DNA from: SHVO01 sp050250575
GTDB taxonomy: Bacteria; Pseudomonadota; Alphaproteobacteria; Rhodospirillales; Rhodospirillaceae
Assembly (NCBI GenBank): GCA_050250575.1
Contig: JBFWOJ010000013.1
Location: 48,802-112,801 of the forward strand
DNA: 64,000 nt
Direction of reading: 5' to 3'
A model generated the notes under the pieces. That model was not told the DNA's origin. It saw nothing but the letters and a program-made list of their open reading frames with translations, and did not search any database. Shown here piece after piece: positions 45,484 to 54,543 of this stretch; the first letter of the stretch is position 1; every line of letters starts with the position of its first letter. The translations under genes and the position numbers were made by a program.

Positions 45484-45654
45484 TTAAAGGCGTTCTTCCT
45501 CGACGCCGTCCACTGCGCTCTCAAGCTCGTTGAGGTGCGCGCGGACGTCTTCGATCAGCGCCTGGAGTTCTTCATGAACATCCGGGTGGCAGGTCTCGGC
45601 CGTCTCCTCGAGGCGCTCTAATTCGGTGCGTAGCCGCTGAATCCGCGGTGTCAT
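45484..45654 (-). CDS. 56-residue acidic, helical protein
   Basis: Reading on the minus strand from ATG 45654 gives a 56-residue protein, MTPRIQRLRTELERLEETAE and onward to EEERL. Leucine and charged residues alternate in a helical pattern, and AAAGGA lies six bases upstream of the ATG. It is shorter than usual gene cut-offs, but the start signal and composition favour a real gene. It resembles the helical hairpin of small DUF4404-type proteins, though I cannot claim membership. Confidence 0.55.
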   Translation of the reverse strand: MTPRIQRLRTELERLEETAETCHPDVHEELQALIEDVRAHLNELESAVDGVEEERL

Positions 45655-45901
45655 ATGAGTCCTTTGGGCTCCGATCTTTTCGGCGAATGTTATTGTCTTT
45701 AAGAAAGCCGGAGCTTCGTGCGGGCCGCGCTTGAAGCATGAAACGCGGCGGATTTGAGCTGTTACAGTTAGGGAAAGGATCGGTCAGCTCATCGTCCCTG
45801 TTGTTATACTCCAAACCGCCGGTCGAAAGACGAAGATTCACTTACTCACTTTTTGGGTTGCGCGCACCGCGTGTGCGAAAAAACGGCGCGCAGCTATAGC
45901 T

Positions 45902-46732
45902 TTACGGCCACGCTCGCTCGATGGCCGCAAGAGCTTCACGCATGGCAATGGCGAAATCCTCGCGACCGTAGATGTCGTTATGTCCCGCCTCTTTGATGGT
46001 GCGGCTGTAGACCATACGCCGCGCCGCGCCGCGCATCTCCGAGGTCCGCTCGCGCGGAATGATGTCGTCGTGCTCCGCCGCCAGGATGGCGGTCGGTACG
46101 TCGAGGCCCTTCAAGAGGTCGCGGTTGCGCATCGGGTTCTTGATGAGGCGCGCCGCCGGCACCCAGGAAAAGTGATGCCCCGCGAGTGCCGCAAGGGAGT
46201 CGAATGGCGTGACGAGCAAGAGCCCGTCGACTTTGCGTTCCCGCGCCAGATGCACGGCCACGCCCGAGCCGATGCTGAACCCGGCGGCGACGAAGCGCAC
46301 CTCGCCTTCCGTCTTGCGCGCCTCCTCGGCGATGGCGTCATAGATCAAAGGCGCATCGGCGATCAGCGCGTCGACCGACGCCCGGCCTGTACTCGGCGCA
46401 TAACCGCGATAATGGAACACCACGACTTCGGCATGGGGATACAGATTGGCGAGATAGACCGCCACGTCCTCGGCATTCCAGGCGTTGCCCCCGAAGCCCA
46501 GGATCACCGTGCGGCTCACGACGGGCGTTGCGTCCGGCACCAGGCGCACTCCATGCAGCTCCGAACCGTCCGCGGCCGCCAGCTTCAGGCGGGCGGCATC
46601 GGGCGGCACCGGCGTGCCCACCTGCACGGCCATGCCGGCTGGGAACAGCAGGCGGTCCTGCACGGCGTAGAGCACCGCGACGACGGCGACGTACGCGGCG
46701 GCGAGCACCAGGGCGATCTTAAGGACGGTCAT
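45902..46732 (-). CDS. Membrane-anchored alpha/beta hydrolase
   Basis: A 276-residue hydrolase of the BEM46/YfhR-like kind: N-terminal membrane segment (ALVLAAAYVAVVAVLYAV), oxyanion region ILGFGGNAWNAEDVA, nucleophile in AAGFSIGSG, acid in LAAEHDDIIP and His in KEAGHNDIYG. Such proteins remove acyl or other groups from membrane-linked substrates, but the specific one is unknown. It is not grouped with other genes. Confidence 0.85.
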   Translation of the reverse strand: MTVLKIALVLAAAYVAVVAVLYAVQDRLLFPAGMAVQVGTPVPPDAARLKLAAADGSELHGVRLVPDATPVVSRTVILGFGGNAWNAEDVAVYLANLYPHAEVVVFHYRGYAPSTGRASVDALIADAPLIYDAIAEEARKTEGEVRFVAAGFSIGSGVAVHLARERKVDGLLLVTPFDSLAALAGHHFSWVPAARLIKNPMRNRDLLKGLDVPTAILAAEHDDIIPRERTSEMRGAARRMVYSRTIKEAGHNDIYGREDFAIAMREALAAIERAWP

Positions 46733-47189
46733 GATCGGAATTTATAGCGAGAACGGGCCCGGGCCAAACCTCGCCCGGGAAAGGGGCGGAATTGCGGGCT
46801 TGATACGCCCGTTCGACGCCGGGGATGAAGATTCGGGCGCGCGCCGGGGCACATGACTATCGCCCGCGCACGGTGCCTGTCGCACGACAATCTCGCGGCG
46901 ACAGTAGACACGCTGATGGCGTCAGGCGCTGCGGCCCAACGCCGCGCCGATATGGAAGCGATCGCCGCCATCTGCGCCGACGCGGTGCCGCGGACACCGC
47001 GCGCCAATTCCCGGAATCCTGCGCTCGGTGCAGCTTTATCCGGCGCATCCGCGCCATCCCGGATTTCACGAGCGCAAGCGGCCTTGTCGCGTGACTTTGC
47101 GGTAGACGCGACGTCGTCGCTGCCGAAGCAGCGCGCAAGGCAAGGTCGTGGCCCCGGCCGCAAGCGACGGCCAGGGCCAAAGACTGCGG
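46733..47189. other. Gene-poor interval between hydrolase and DUF3597 genes
   Basis: This 457-bp stretch contains only short, low-complexity reading frames on both strands with no recognisable domain or convincing start signal. An imperfect hairpin at its end (47149-47179) lies beyond the DUF3597 stop. I see no RNA gene and no convincing coding region. Confidence 0.5.
47149..47179 (-). terminator. Hairpin beyond the DUF3597 gene
   Basis: Arms TGGCCCCGGCCG and CGGCCAGGGCCA with a 7-base loop pair with one mismatch, 10 bp beyond the stop of the DUF3597 gene. There is no clear U-run, so Rho-independent termination is possible but weak. Confidence 0.4.
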
Positions 47190-47627
47190 CTAATCCAGCA
47201 ATTCCTTCGGCACCTTGCCTCCGTTCTGCGCAAGTTTCTGCATGACCTGCTTGTGCAGCCACATATTCATGGTCGCGCTGTCGTTCATGTCGCCCTTGTA
47301 GCCGAGCTCCTGCGCCAGCTCCTTGCGCTCGGCGAGGCTGCTTTCCATCCCGAGCAGCTTCATCAGATCGACGATCGATGTGCGCCAGTTGAGTTTCTGC
47401 GGGTTCTTCTCCGCCATCTCGTTGAGAACTTCCTCGACATCCACCGCTTGCATCGGCGCGGGTTGCGGCGGCGCTGGCCGCTGCATGGCAGTGCCGCCCT
47501 GCTGGGTCTGCGCCTGCGGCGAGAATTGACCTTGTTGCGGCGCTCCTGTTCTGGTTGGCGGCGTTTCCCGGGCTTCCGCCTTCTTCCCGCGGAAGATCTT
47601 GTCCATGATCCGGCCGAAAATGCTCAT
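47190..47627 (-). CDS. DUF3597 family protein
   Basis: A 145-residue protein: MSIFGRIMDKIFRGKK start, a disordered Gln/Pro/Thr-rich linker of about 45 residues, and the conserved C-terminal domain (VEEVLNEMAEKNPQKLNWR, IVDLMKLLGMESSLAERKE, AQELGYKGDMNDSATMNMWL). The family is widespread in proteobacteria with no known function; the C-terminal fold is helical. AGGAGGAG before the ATG at 47627 is an excellent ribosome-binding site and fixes the start. Confidence 0.88.
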   Translation of the reverse strand: MSIFGRIMDKIFRGKKAEARETPPTRTGAPQQGQFSPQAQTQQGGTAMQRPAPPQPAPMQAVDVEEVLNEMAEKNPQKLNWRTSIVDLMKLLGMESSLAERKELAQELGYKGDMNDSATMNMWLHKQVMQKLAQNGGKVPKELLD

Positions 47628-48240
47628 CGCTCCTCCTAATGCTTGCCCGCCAACAAGGTATGAACGCGAGCGGCAGGCCTGGGTTACGGGGGCGAATGGT
47701 CCGCGGCCGGCGGCTGCCACGGTCCCAATATTATTGACAGGCGTCCCTGGCTGTGGCAGGGTGCAAAAATTCTCCATAGCCGGGTGTTCAACTCGGCCTC
47801 CTGCGCGCCATGGCCGGTCGGGCCGGCCACGGTCCTCTCCCCGGTGCACGTACCGAGCCGGGTGACGGCCGTAGGTCTGGCGCAATACTGTCCTTCCGCC
47901 GGCGCTGACGGCGAGAATCTGCAGCAATCTGCCGCATGACTGCCGCACGGTTTATGCGGCAGTCAACGCGTTGCGCCCCTTGCAGAATCAGGATTCTGCC
48001 GCACGGATTCCGCCGCATGGACGAAATGCTCGATGGTGAGTGCCCCCTTTCTTGAGACACGGTAATGAAGCGACAGTTCTCGCAAGGAGAGGGCTGATGG
48101 ACAATTCGTGTCGTTAGGGACCCTGGGTTCGAGGTCGCAGCGGCCAAGCGGCACCGGCGCTCCATATTGCGCGAACGCAAATTCCTCCGCACGGGCGCAA
48201 GTTGGACGAGATTCAGCCATAGTCACTGCGTTTCAGCTGT
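47628..48240. other. Gene-poor interval with repeated CTGCCGCA motifs
   Basis: This 613-bp interval has no convincing gene; a minus-strand frame at 47963-48226 has no recognised domain. It contains the hairpin TGACTGCCGCA...TGCGGCAGTCA and related CTGCCGCA/CCGCCGCA repeats between about 47929 and 48020. A GC-rich hairpin lies near 47813-47830. It may hold promoters for the flanking genes. Confidence 0.5.
47937..47965. repeat. Perfect 11-bp inverted repeat
   Basis: Arms TGACTGCCGCA and TGCGGCAGTCA flank a 7-base loop. Copies of CTGCCGCA or CCGCCGCA also occur just upstream and about 45-65 bp downstream. It could be a regulatory site or a hairpin in an untranslated RNA; no T-run follows. Confidence 0.65.
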
Positions 48241-48489
48241 ATGACCACGACCATTACACCTGCTCAACAAGCCAAAGCCATGCTGGGCCCGACCGGCGAG
48301 CTGCGCCGCGTCGCGGCCCTGGCGTTCGTTTATCCGCGCGATACCGGTTGGATTGTGCGGGCCGCGGACTCCAAAGGCGGACCCGACCAGTTCATCACCG
48401 GCTTCATCGGCCCGAAGGCCTTTCAGCGGGCGGTGGAATACGGCTGCGAGAAATACTCGGGCGTTCTCGTGCTCGAGCACGAACCCTAG
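48241..48489 (+). CDS. Small hypothetical protein
   Basis: An 82-residue protein with no signal or membrane segment: TGELRRVAALAFVYPRDTGW, IGPKAFQRAVEYGCEKYSGV. The reading frame begins with ATG and has a plausible amino-acid mix. I do not recognise the family. A minus-strand reading frame overlaps it but looks less protein-like. Transcription from the gene-poor interval upstream is assumed. Confidence 0.5.
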   Translation: MTTTITPAQQAKAMLGPTGELRRVAALAFVYPRDTGWIVRAADSKGGPDQFITGFIGPKAFQRAVEYGCEKYSGVLVLEHEP

Positions 48490-48495
48490 CGAGGA

Positions 48496-49305
48496 CTAAG
48501 CGGGTGTACCGCCAAAAAACTCGCGCGCCATCCCCGGGCCCACATAGCGGAATTTCGCCAGCTGCTTCGCCAGTGATACCGGTTTCGTTAGCGATTCTTT
48601 GCGCAAATTATACCGGATCATCGCGCTCGATCCGCTCGCGGTGTCGGCGTGACCCATCCTGTAGATGGCGCCGGGGAAGGGCAGCGGCGCGAGCGGCGTT
48701 CCTTGCGCCTCTAGATCGCGCTTGATGAACTTGTGGCTGCCGAGCCTTCGACACACGTAAGCCTCGTCGGCGTCCTCTTCACGTTCCGGTAGTCCGAGCA
48801 GGTCGGCGCGCACGATATGCGACGTGCCGCAGAGTTCGAAGAATTCGTGCGGGCAGGAGAAAGCCAGGCGCCGGCCCGAGAACATGTAGCCTGCGTCGAC
48901 ATACCAGCCGTTGGCGTTCGGATGCTGCGCGACAAAACCCGCCAGGCGACGGCTGACGACGTCATCGTAGTCCACCACCATGACGTGGCCGGTGAGAAGC
49001 CCGGCCTCGCGCCCGCGCACCAGGCCCGCCAACAGCCGCCGGCCCTTGTCGCGCCGAATGGCTTCCCACAGCGCCTGTTGCGGCCCAGTATGGTCGAGCT
49101 TGTTCGGCGGGAGGTCCACCCGCACGATCCAGCAGGCCGAAAGATCGGCCGGCAGATCGGCGCCGTCATTGGCGATGATGATGGCATTCCAGCGCGGATC
49201 GTCCTGCGCGCGCAGCGAGCGCAGCGTCACATCCAACCGCGACTTGATCGCATCCCAATTCGACGCGGTCGCGTGATGGCGCACGGGAATGACGAATGTG
49301 AGCAT
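48496..49305 (-). CDS. GT-A glycosyltransferase-like protein
   Basis: A 269-residue protein starting MLTFVIPVRHHATAS, with the GT2-type beta1 and an acidic VMVVDYDDVVSRR motif (Asp112/Asp114/Asp115), followed by GYMFSGRRLAFSCPHEFF. This is consistent with a family-2-like transferase with an atypical DxD. The donor sugar is unknown. The AbiV-like gene lies 28 bp upstream on the same strand. Confidence 0.75.
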   Translation of the reverse strand: MLTFVIPVRHHATASNWDAIKSRLDVTLRSLRAQDDPRWNAIIIANDGADLPADLSACWIVRVDLPPNKLDHTGPQQALWEAIRRDKGRRLLAGLVRGREAGLLTGHVMVVDYDDVVSRRLAGFVAQHPNANGWYVDAGYMFSGRRLAFSCPHEFFELCGTSHIVRADLLGLPEREEDADEAYVCRRLGSHKFIKRDLEAQGTPLAPLPFPGAIYRMGHADTASGSSAMIRYNLRKESLTKPVSLAKQLAKFRYVGPGMAREFFGGTPA

Positions 49306-49332
49306 GCCGCGGCCGGGGCAGGGAAGGCGAAG

Positions 49333-50055
49333 CTAATGCTTGTATTTCTTCTGGCGCTCGACGTCGGCGCTCATCAGCTCCTCGATCGGCAGCTTCTCGA
49401 GCACCGAAGGCGGCGGTTTGGCCAGCCCTTCTTTTTCCATCGCCTTCGCCCAGCGCATCAACGCGTCGGGCATCTTGCGCGACAGCCACGCCGGGCCGAC
49501 ATGCTCGACCCACAGCTCGATCTCGCGCGGCGTCACTTCGGCCTTGGCGCACATGCTCTCGGCGATCTCCACCAGGGTCCGCGCCACGGTCGCATCGATC
49601 ATCGTCGACGGCTCGGTCCAGAAACCTTTGCGGTAGCTGTCGGTATAGAACCCGAGCTGTTTGAGCATATCGAGCACTTCCACCGTTTCGCCGTTGGTAT
49701 CAGTAGCGTCCTTGAATTCGGACAGGTGGCGCGCGCCTTTCTGCACCAGCTCCGAGAGGATCCAGGCGGTGTTCTTGGGGTGGTGGGCCCGGTAATCCTT
49801 CCACGCGCCCAGCAGTTCGCTCTTCGATCGGGCAAGGCACATGGCGCGCAACGTCGAGACCTTTTCGCTTTCTTCCACCGAAAGCGCGGCCATGGACGCG
49901 GCCGAAGGATAGCGCTTGGCGTCGAGCAGGATCTTCGCGTCGGCGGCCAGGCGTTTCGCGTTGCGGATGGCCGCGTTTATCCCCTCGGCAACCTCATTGG
50001 CGGTGAGAGGGCCGCGAAAAGGCGACAGCGGTGACTGAGAACTCGCAGACGGCAT
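49333..50055 (-). CDS. AbiV/HEPN-like protein
   Basis: A 240-residue, mostly helical protein. Segment EGINAAIRNAKRLAADAKIL followed by YPSAASMAALSVEESEKVST resembles the AbiV family (HEPN-type abortive-infection proteins). An Arg-Ala-His-His-Pro-Lys segment at 89-94 may be part of the RNase-like motif. AbiV blocks phage translation in Lactococcus; the role here is unproven. An ATG at 50055 is used, with a GTG at 50064 as the alternative. It is 28 bp from a glycosyltransferase gene and near no other defence gene. Confidence 0.6.
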   Translation of the reverse strand: MPSASSQSPLSPFRGPLTANEVAEGINAAIRNAKRLAADAKILLDAKRYPSAASMAALSVEESEKVSTLRAMCLARSKSELLGAWKDYRAHHPKNTAWILSELVQKGARHLSEFKDATDTNGETVEVLDMLKQLGFYTDSYRKGFWTEPSTMIDATVARTLVEIAESMCAKAEVTPREIELWVEHVGPAWLSRKMPDALMRWAKAMEKEGLAKPPPSVLEKLPIEELMSADVERQKKYKH

Positions 50056-50193
50056 GGGGCTCACGCGTGACTAGCAGTGCACTCAAAGCCCCCTCACGAA
50101 TGATAAGAGGCCCTGATGCAACGATGCAAGCGCCCCAGTGTTCCCGTTTCAATGAAGGCGCGGGCGGCGATAACGTCCTGTCGCATCTCGAAT

Positions 50194-50907
50194 TTAGGCA
50201 GAAACCAGGGCGCCGTTCCGCGCCTCTGTCGCAAGGCCGAGGTCGACAAAAATGTCGGTGATGGAGTCCGGCGGCGGCAGGGTCAAAGGGTCTTCGCCGG
50301 GATAGGCTTGGGCCCGCATTTTGGTCCGCACCCGCCCAGGATCAACGATATTGGCCCTCACCTGAGTGTGGGCGACCTCGGCGGCGTATATTTTCACCAT
50401 CTGTTCCAAGGCCGCTTTCGAGGCGGCGTATGGCCCCCAGTACATCGCGGCGCGGCGGGCAACGCCGGACGTCACGAACATTGCGCGGCCCGCATCCGAC
50501 TGGCGCAGGAGCGGATCCATCGCCCGCAGAAGGCGCCAGTTCGCGTGAACATTGAGATTGAAGATGTCGGTCCACATCTTTGGCGTGTAGTGGCCGAGCG
50601 GCGAAAGCTGACCCAGCATCGCCGCGTTGCCGACCAGGATATCGAGCCGGCCGAAGCGCTGGTAGAGCGCCGCCCCCGTCTGATCGATCTTGTCGAAATC
50701 GGTGAGGCTCTCGTTGATCAATACCGCGGGCGCTCCGCCTGCCTTGCGGATCTCATCGTCGAGTTCTTCGAGCGCGCCGGTCGTGCGGGCGAAGGCGACG
50801 ACCTGGGCGCCTTCCTTGCCGTAGCGCAGCGCGACCGCACGGCCGATGCCGCGCGAAGCGCCCGTGACGAGGGCGATCCGCCCCGCCAGCTTCCCCGTGT
50901 GTGTCAC
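50194..50907 (-). CDS. SDR-family NAD(P)-dependent oxidoreductase
   Basis: A 237-residue short-chain dehydrogenase with the cofactor motif TGASRGIG (15-22), Asn119, Ser147 and the catalytic pair Tyr160/Lys164 (YAASK). The start codon is GTG, two bases after the purF stop. Its position as the last gene after purF is conserved in alphaproteobacteria, though the substrate is unknown. It is probably an essential part of the same transcript as radA, cvpA and purF. Confidence 0.88.
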   Translation of the reverse strand: MTHTGKLAGRIALVTGASRGIGRAVALRYGKEGAQVVAFARTTGALEELDDEIRKAGGAPAVLINESLTDFDKIDQTGAALYQRFGRLDILVGNAAMLGQLSPLGHYTPKMWTDIFNLNVHANWRLLRAMDPLLRQSDAGRAMFVTSGVARRAAMYWGPYAASKAALEQMVKIYAAEVAHTQVRANIVDPGRVRTKMRAQAYPGEDPLTLPPPDSITDIFVDLGLATEARNGALVSA

Positions 50908-50909
50908 GC

Positions 50910-52391
50910 TTAGACTCTTTCAGTTAGCAGCGAGAGCTGCTTGGGCTGTGTGCCGGTATTTCGGTCAGTCAGCGGCAGCGGATAGTCGCCGGTAAAACAG
51001 GCGTCGCAGAATTGCGGATGCCCGAGATCGCGCTTGGCTTCGCCAAGCGCCTTGTACAGCCCGTCGATCGAAATGAACGCGAGGCTGTCGACGCCCAGCA
51101 GCTTGGCCATCGCCTCGACGTCGTATTGATGCGCCAGCAGCTTGTCGTAGTCGGGCGTATCGATCCCGAAGAAACACGGATGCGCCGTCGGCGGGCTGGA
51201 GATGCGCATATGCACCTCTTTCGCTCCGGCTTGGCGCACCATCTCGACGATCTTCTTCGAGGTCGTGCCGCGCACGATGGAATCGTCCACAAGCACGACA
51301 CGCTTGCCTTCGAGAACATCGCGGTTCGGGTTGTGCTTGCGCTTCACGCCCAGATTCCGCGTCTTGTCGGTGGGTTGAATGAAGGTGCGGCCCACATAGT
51401 GGTTGCGGATGATGCCGAGCTCGTAGGGTTTTTGCGCCGCGGCCGCGTAGCCGAGCGCGGCTGGGACGCCGGAATCGGGAACCGGGACGACCACATCGCA
51501 GTCGACAGCGCTCTCGGCCGCCAGCTGCGCGCCGATGCGTTTTCTCACGTCGTAGACGCTGTGGCCTTCGCTCACGCTGTCAGGGCGGGCGAAGTAGATG
51601 TACTCGAAGATGCAGAAGCGCGGATGCTGCTTCGGGAAGGGCTTGAGGGTGCGCACGCCGTCGTGGGTGATGATCACGACTTCACCGGCCTCGACGTTGC
51701 GCACGAATTCCGCGCCGATGATGTCGAGGGCGCAGGTCTCCGAAGCGAGGCACCAGGAATTGTCGGATTTGCCCAGCACCAGGGGACGAACGCCGAGCGG
51801 ATCGCGCGCGCCGATCAATGCCGAGTTGGTGAGACACACGAACGAATAAGCGCCTTCAACCTGCCGCAGGGCGTCGATCAGCCGTTCCTCGAACGTCGCT
51901 TCTTCGCTGATCGCCATCAGGTGAATGACGACTTCGGTGTCGGAGGTGGACTGGAACAGGCAGCCGCGGCGCTTGAGTTCCTGGCGCACGGTGAGGGCGT
52001 TGGTGAGGTTGCCGTTATGCGCGATGGCAAAACCGCCGTTTTCCAGTTCCGCGAACAGCGGCTGGACGTTGCGCAGGATGGTCTCGCCCGTGGTGGCGTA
52101 GCGCGTGTGGCCAATGGCCATATCGCCTTTGAGGCGGTCCATGACCGCATCGGAAGCGAAGTTCTCGGAGACGTGACCCATGCCGCGATGGCTGTGGAAT
52201 TGCCGGCCGTCGAACGAGACGATGCCTGCGGCTTCCTGGCCGCGATGCTGGAGCGCATGCAGGCCCAGCGCCGTATGCGCCGCGGCGTCAGCATCACCGA
52301 TAATGCCGAAGACGCCGCATTCTTCTTTGAGATGGTCGCCGTCTTGCTCATCGTCGGCGATGAAGGGATGGGTGCTGAGCCGGTCACTCAT
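50910..52391 (-). CDS. purF: Amidophosphoribosyltransferase
   Basis: A 493-residue enzyme for the first committed step of purine synthesis (PRPP plus glutamine to phosphoribosylamine). The propeptide of 24 residues precedes the N-terminal nucleophile Cys25 (EECGVFGI). The glutaminase domain is followed by the PRPP-binding motif (VVLVDDSIVRGTTSKK). It overlaps the end of cvpA by 4 bp and leads into the SDR gene after 2 bp. Confidence 0.97.
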   Translation of the reverse strand: MSDRLSTHPFIADDEQDGDHLKEECGVFGIIGDADAAAHTALGLHALQHRGQEAAGIVSFDGRQFHSHRGMGHVSENFASDAVMDRLKGDMAIGHTRYATTGETILRNVQPLFAELENGGFAIAHNGNLTNALTVRQELKRRGCLFQSTSDTEVVIHLMAISEEATFEERLIDALRQVEGAYSFVCLTNSALIGARDPLGVRPLVLGKSDNSWCLASETCALDIIGAEFVRNVEAGEVVIITHDGVRTLKPFPKQHPRFCIFEYIYFARPDSVSEGHSVYDVRKRIGAQLAAESAVDCDVVVPVPDSGVPAALGYAAAAQKPYELGIIRNHYVGRTFIQPTDKTRNLGVKRKHNPNRDVLEGKRVVLVDDSIVRGTTSKKIVEMVRQAGAKEVHMRISSPPTAHPCFFGIDTPDYDKLLAHQYDVEAMAKLLGVDSLAFISIDGLYKALGEAKRDLGHPQFCDACFTGDYPLPLTDRNTGTQPKQLSLLTERV

Positions 52392-53095
52392 TTGGCGGTG
52401 GTGGCCTCCGGACTCGCGATGCTTTCCATGAGCCGTTCTATATCCCGGCGCTCTTGATTTTGGTACCCGGCTTCGGCGCTTTTTTCATTGGCCCCGCCGG
52501 TCTTTGCCGCGGGCGCCGGCCGGTTCAGGCGTTGCAGCGTCTGGGCGGTATTTATGTCTTCCTCGGCCTTGATCAAGGCGGCGGGGCGCGGCTGCAGCGC
52601 CGGCGGCATGAACGAGGGGGGCAGGATGGAAACGAGCCCTTCGGCCGCCATCTCGATCGCCGGCAGGGTTTTGGCCGATTGCACCCACTGCGGCCGTTCG
52701 CGCTCCGTCAGCCAGTCGGTGATGATCAGTCCGACCGCCAGGATGACGACCGCCCGCGCGATCCCGAAAACGAAGCCCAAGGAGCGGTCAAGGTTGTTGA
52801 GCGCGCTCTTTTGGATCGCGCGTGCGACCGCATGGGTCGTGATGGAAAGGATCAGGAGCACGATCAGGAAAATCGCCACGGCAGCGGCGGCGTCGGCGGC
52901 CCAGTTGATCGGAATGAGGTTTCTCGCGTGCGGCTGAACGAAAGGAAAGCCGTAGATCACCGCGACCACCGCGCCGATCCAGGCGGCGATGGATAGAACC
53001 TCGTGAACAAAACCCCGGATGAAGGCGATCAGCGCAGAGACGAGAAGGATGGCGCCCACGGCAAGATCCAGGCCGTTGACCGGCAAGCCCTGCAT
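52388..53095 (-). CDS. cvpA: CvpA family membrane protein
   Basis: A 235-residue protein with four membrane segments and the CvpA pattern (DLAVGAILLVSALIAFIRGF, GAVVAVIYGFPFV, LDRSLGFVFGIARAVVILAV), followed by a charged, disordered cytoplasmic tail (AAKTGGANEKSAEAGY). CvpA supports envelope homeostasis and was linked to colicin V production. It lies between radA (TGATG overlap) and purF (ATGA overlap), a conserved arrangement. Confidence 0.92.
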   Translation of the reverse strand: MQGLPVNGLDLAVGAILLVSALIAFIRGFVHEVLSIAAWIGAVVAVIYGFPFVQPHARNLIPINWAADAAAAVAIFLIVLLILSITTHAVARAIQKSALNNLDRSLGFVFGIARAVVILAVGLIITDWLTERERPQWVQSAKTLPAIEMAAEGLVSILPPSFMPPALQPRPAALIKAEEDINTAQTLQRLNRPAPAAKTGGANEKSAEAGYQNQERRDIERLMESIASPEATTAK

Positions 53096-54543
53096 CAGCC
53101 ACCGCCCGCTTTTGCCGCTCGCGCAGGCACAACATCGGAAAACTGGCTCACCACGTCCTGCACGTGACCCATGCTCTTGATTGTCAGCCCCGCCTTGCTT
53201 TCATCAGCCTTTGTCTCGTCCGGCTTCGCTCCGCCCGCGTGGCCGGTTGACGTATCGGCCTTTTTGGCCGATCGCGGCACCCACGCCTGTTTAAACCCGA
53301 GCTTCGCGGCTTCTTTGAGGCGCACATCGCGTTGCGCCACCGCCCGAATCTCGCCCGAGAGGCCAATTTCGCCGAAGACCACCGCGTCGGCCGGGACTGG
53401 CACCCCGGAAAGCGCCGAAACCAGGGCCGCCGCGACCGCAAGGTCCGCTGCCGGCTCGCCAATCCGAAGTCCGCCGGCGACGTTCAGATAAAGGTCATGT
53501 CCGGTGAAGGCAAGGCCGCACCGCGCCTCCAAAACCGCGATCACCATGTTGAGCCGGGCCATGTCCCAGCCGACCACCGCCCGCCGGGGGGTTCCGAGCG
53601 CCGAAGCGGCCACAAGAGCTTGGATTTCCACAAGAACCGGACGCGTGCCCTCAAGTCCGGCGAAGACGCAACTTCCGCTCACATTCCCCCGCCTTTCGGC
53701 GAGGAACAGGGCTGACGGATTGCGAACTTCCGAAAGACCCGCATCGGTCATCTCGAAGACCCCGATCTCGTCCGTCGGACCGAAGCGGTTCTTCACCGCC
53801 CGCAGGATACGGAACTGATGTCCCCGGTCGCCTTCGAAATAAAGCACGGTGTCGACCATATGCTCGAGTACGCGGGGGCCGGCGAGCGTGCCTTCTTTCG
53901 TGACGTGTCCGACCAGGAAAAGCGTGAACCCCCGGCGCTTGGCGACGCGGATCAGTTCATGGGCGCAGGTGCGTACCTGCGTGACCGTGCCCGGTGCTGA
54001 TTCCACCGTGTCGGCGTACATGGTCTGGATGGAATCGATCACGACCACGTCCGGCGGCGTGCCGGCCTCGAGGCTTGCTATGATATCGCGCACGTTCGTC
54101 GCCGAAGCGAGTTGTACGTTCGCCTTGCTGAGGCCGAGACGATCGGCTCTCAGGCGGACCTGATCGACGGCTTCTTCTCCCGTGATGTAGGCAACGCTGC
54201 CGCGGGTCGCGAGCACGCCCGACGCTTGAAGCAGAAGCGTCGACTTGCCGATGCCGGGATCGCCGCCCACCAGGATCGCCGACCCGGGCACCAGGCCGCC
54301 CCCGCATACGCGGTCCAACTCGCCTATGCCGGTCGTGCGGCGCGGCGGCGGCACGCCTTCGCTCTTCAGATCGACGAACGCGATTTTGCGTCCGGCCTTC
54401 CCGCCGAGGCCCTTCGGCGCGCTTTCGCGCGGGGCCTCCTCGGTGATCGTGTTCCATTCGCCGCACGCATCGCACTTGCCCGCCCACTTGGTGTAGGTCG
54501 CGCCGCAACTCTGACAGACGAAGCTCGATGTCGACTTTGCCAT
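53095..54543 (-). CDS. radA: DNA repair protein RadA
   Basis: A 482-residue RecA-like ATPase for branch migration in recombinational repair. The N-terminal zinc finger has Cys10/Cys13 and Cys24/Cys27. Walker A is GGDPGIGKST near 93-102, the RadA-specific KNRFG motif lies in AVKNRFGPTDE, and the C-terminal Lon-like domain ends the core. A region rich in Lys, Asp and Glu near 425-455 (TGHAGGAKPDETKADESKAG) is a lineage-specific insert. Its ATG overlaps the stop of the VOC gene by one base. Confidence 0.96.
   Translation of the reverse strand: MAKSTSSFVCQSCGATYTKWAGKCDACGEWNTITEEAPRESAPKGLGGKAGRKIAFVDLKSEGVPPPRRTTGIGELDRVCGGGLVPGSAILVGGDPGIGKSTLLLQASGVLATRGSVAYITGEEAVDQVRLRADRLGLSKANVQLASATNVRDIIASLEAGTPPDVVVIDSIQTMYADTVESAPGTVTQVRTCAHELIRVAKRRGFTLFLVGHVTKEGTLAGPRVLEHMVDTVLYFEGDRGHQFRILRAVKNRFGPTDEIGVFEMTDAGLSEVRNPSALFLAERRGNVSGSCVFAGLEGTRPVLVEIQALVAASALGTPRRAVVGWDMARLNMVIAVLEARCGLAFTGHDLYLNVAGGLRIGEPAADLAVAAALVSALSGVPVPADAVVFGEIGLSGEIRAVAQRDVRLKEAAKLGFKQAWVPRSAKKADTSTGHAGGAKPDETKADESKAGLTIKSMGHVQDVVSQFSDVVPARAAKAGGG

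Noticed and set aside
46853..47245. Possible plus-strand gene in the gap before the DUF3597 gene
   Set aside because: No ribosome-binding site, no recognised domain, Arg/Ala-rich composition, and its end overlaps the DUF3597 gene.
47963..48226. Possible minus-strand gene in the gene-poor interval
   Set aside because: No family pattern or convincing start signal; kept only as part of the interval description.
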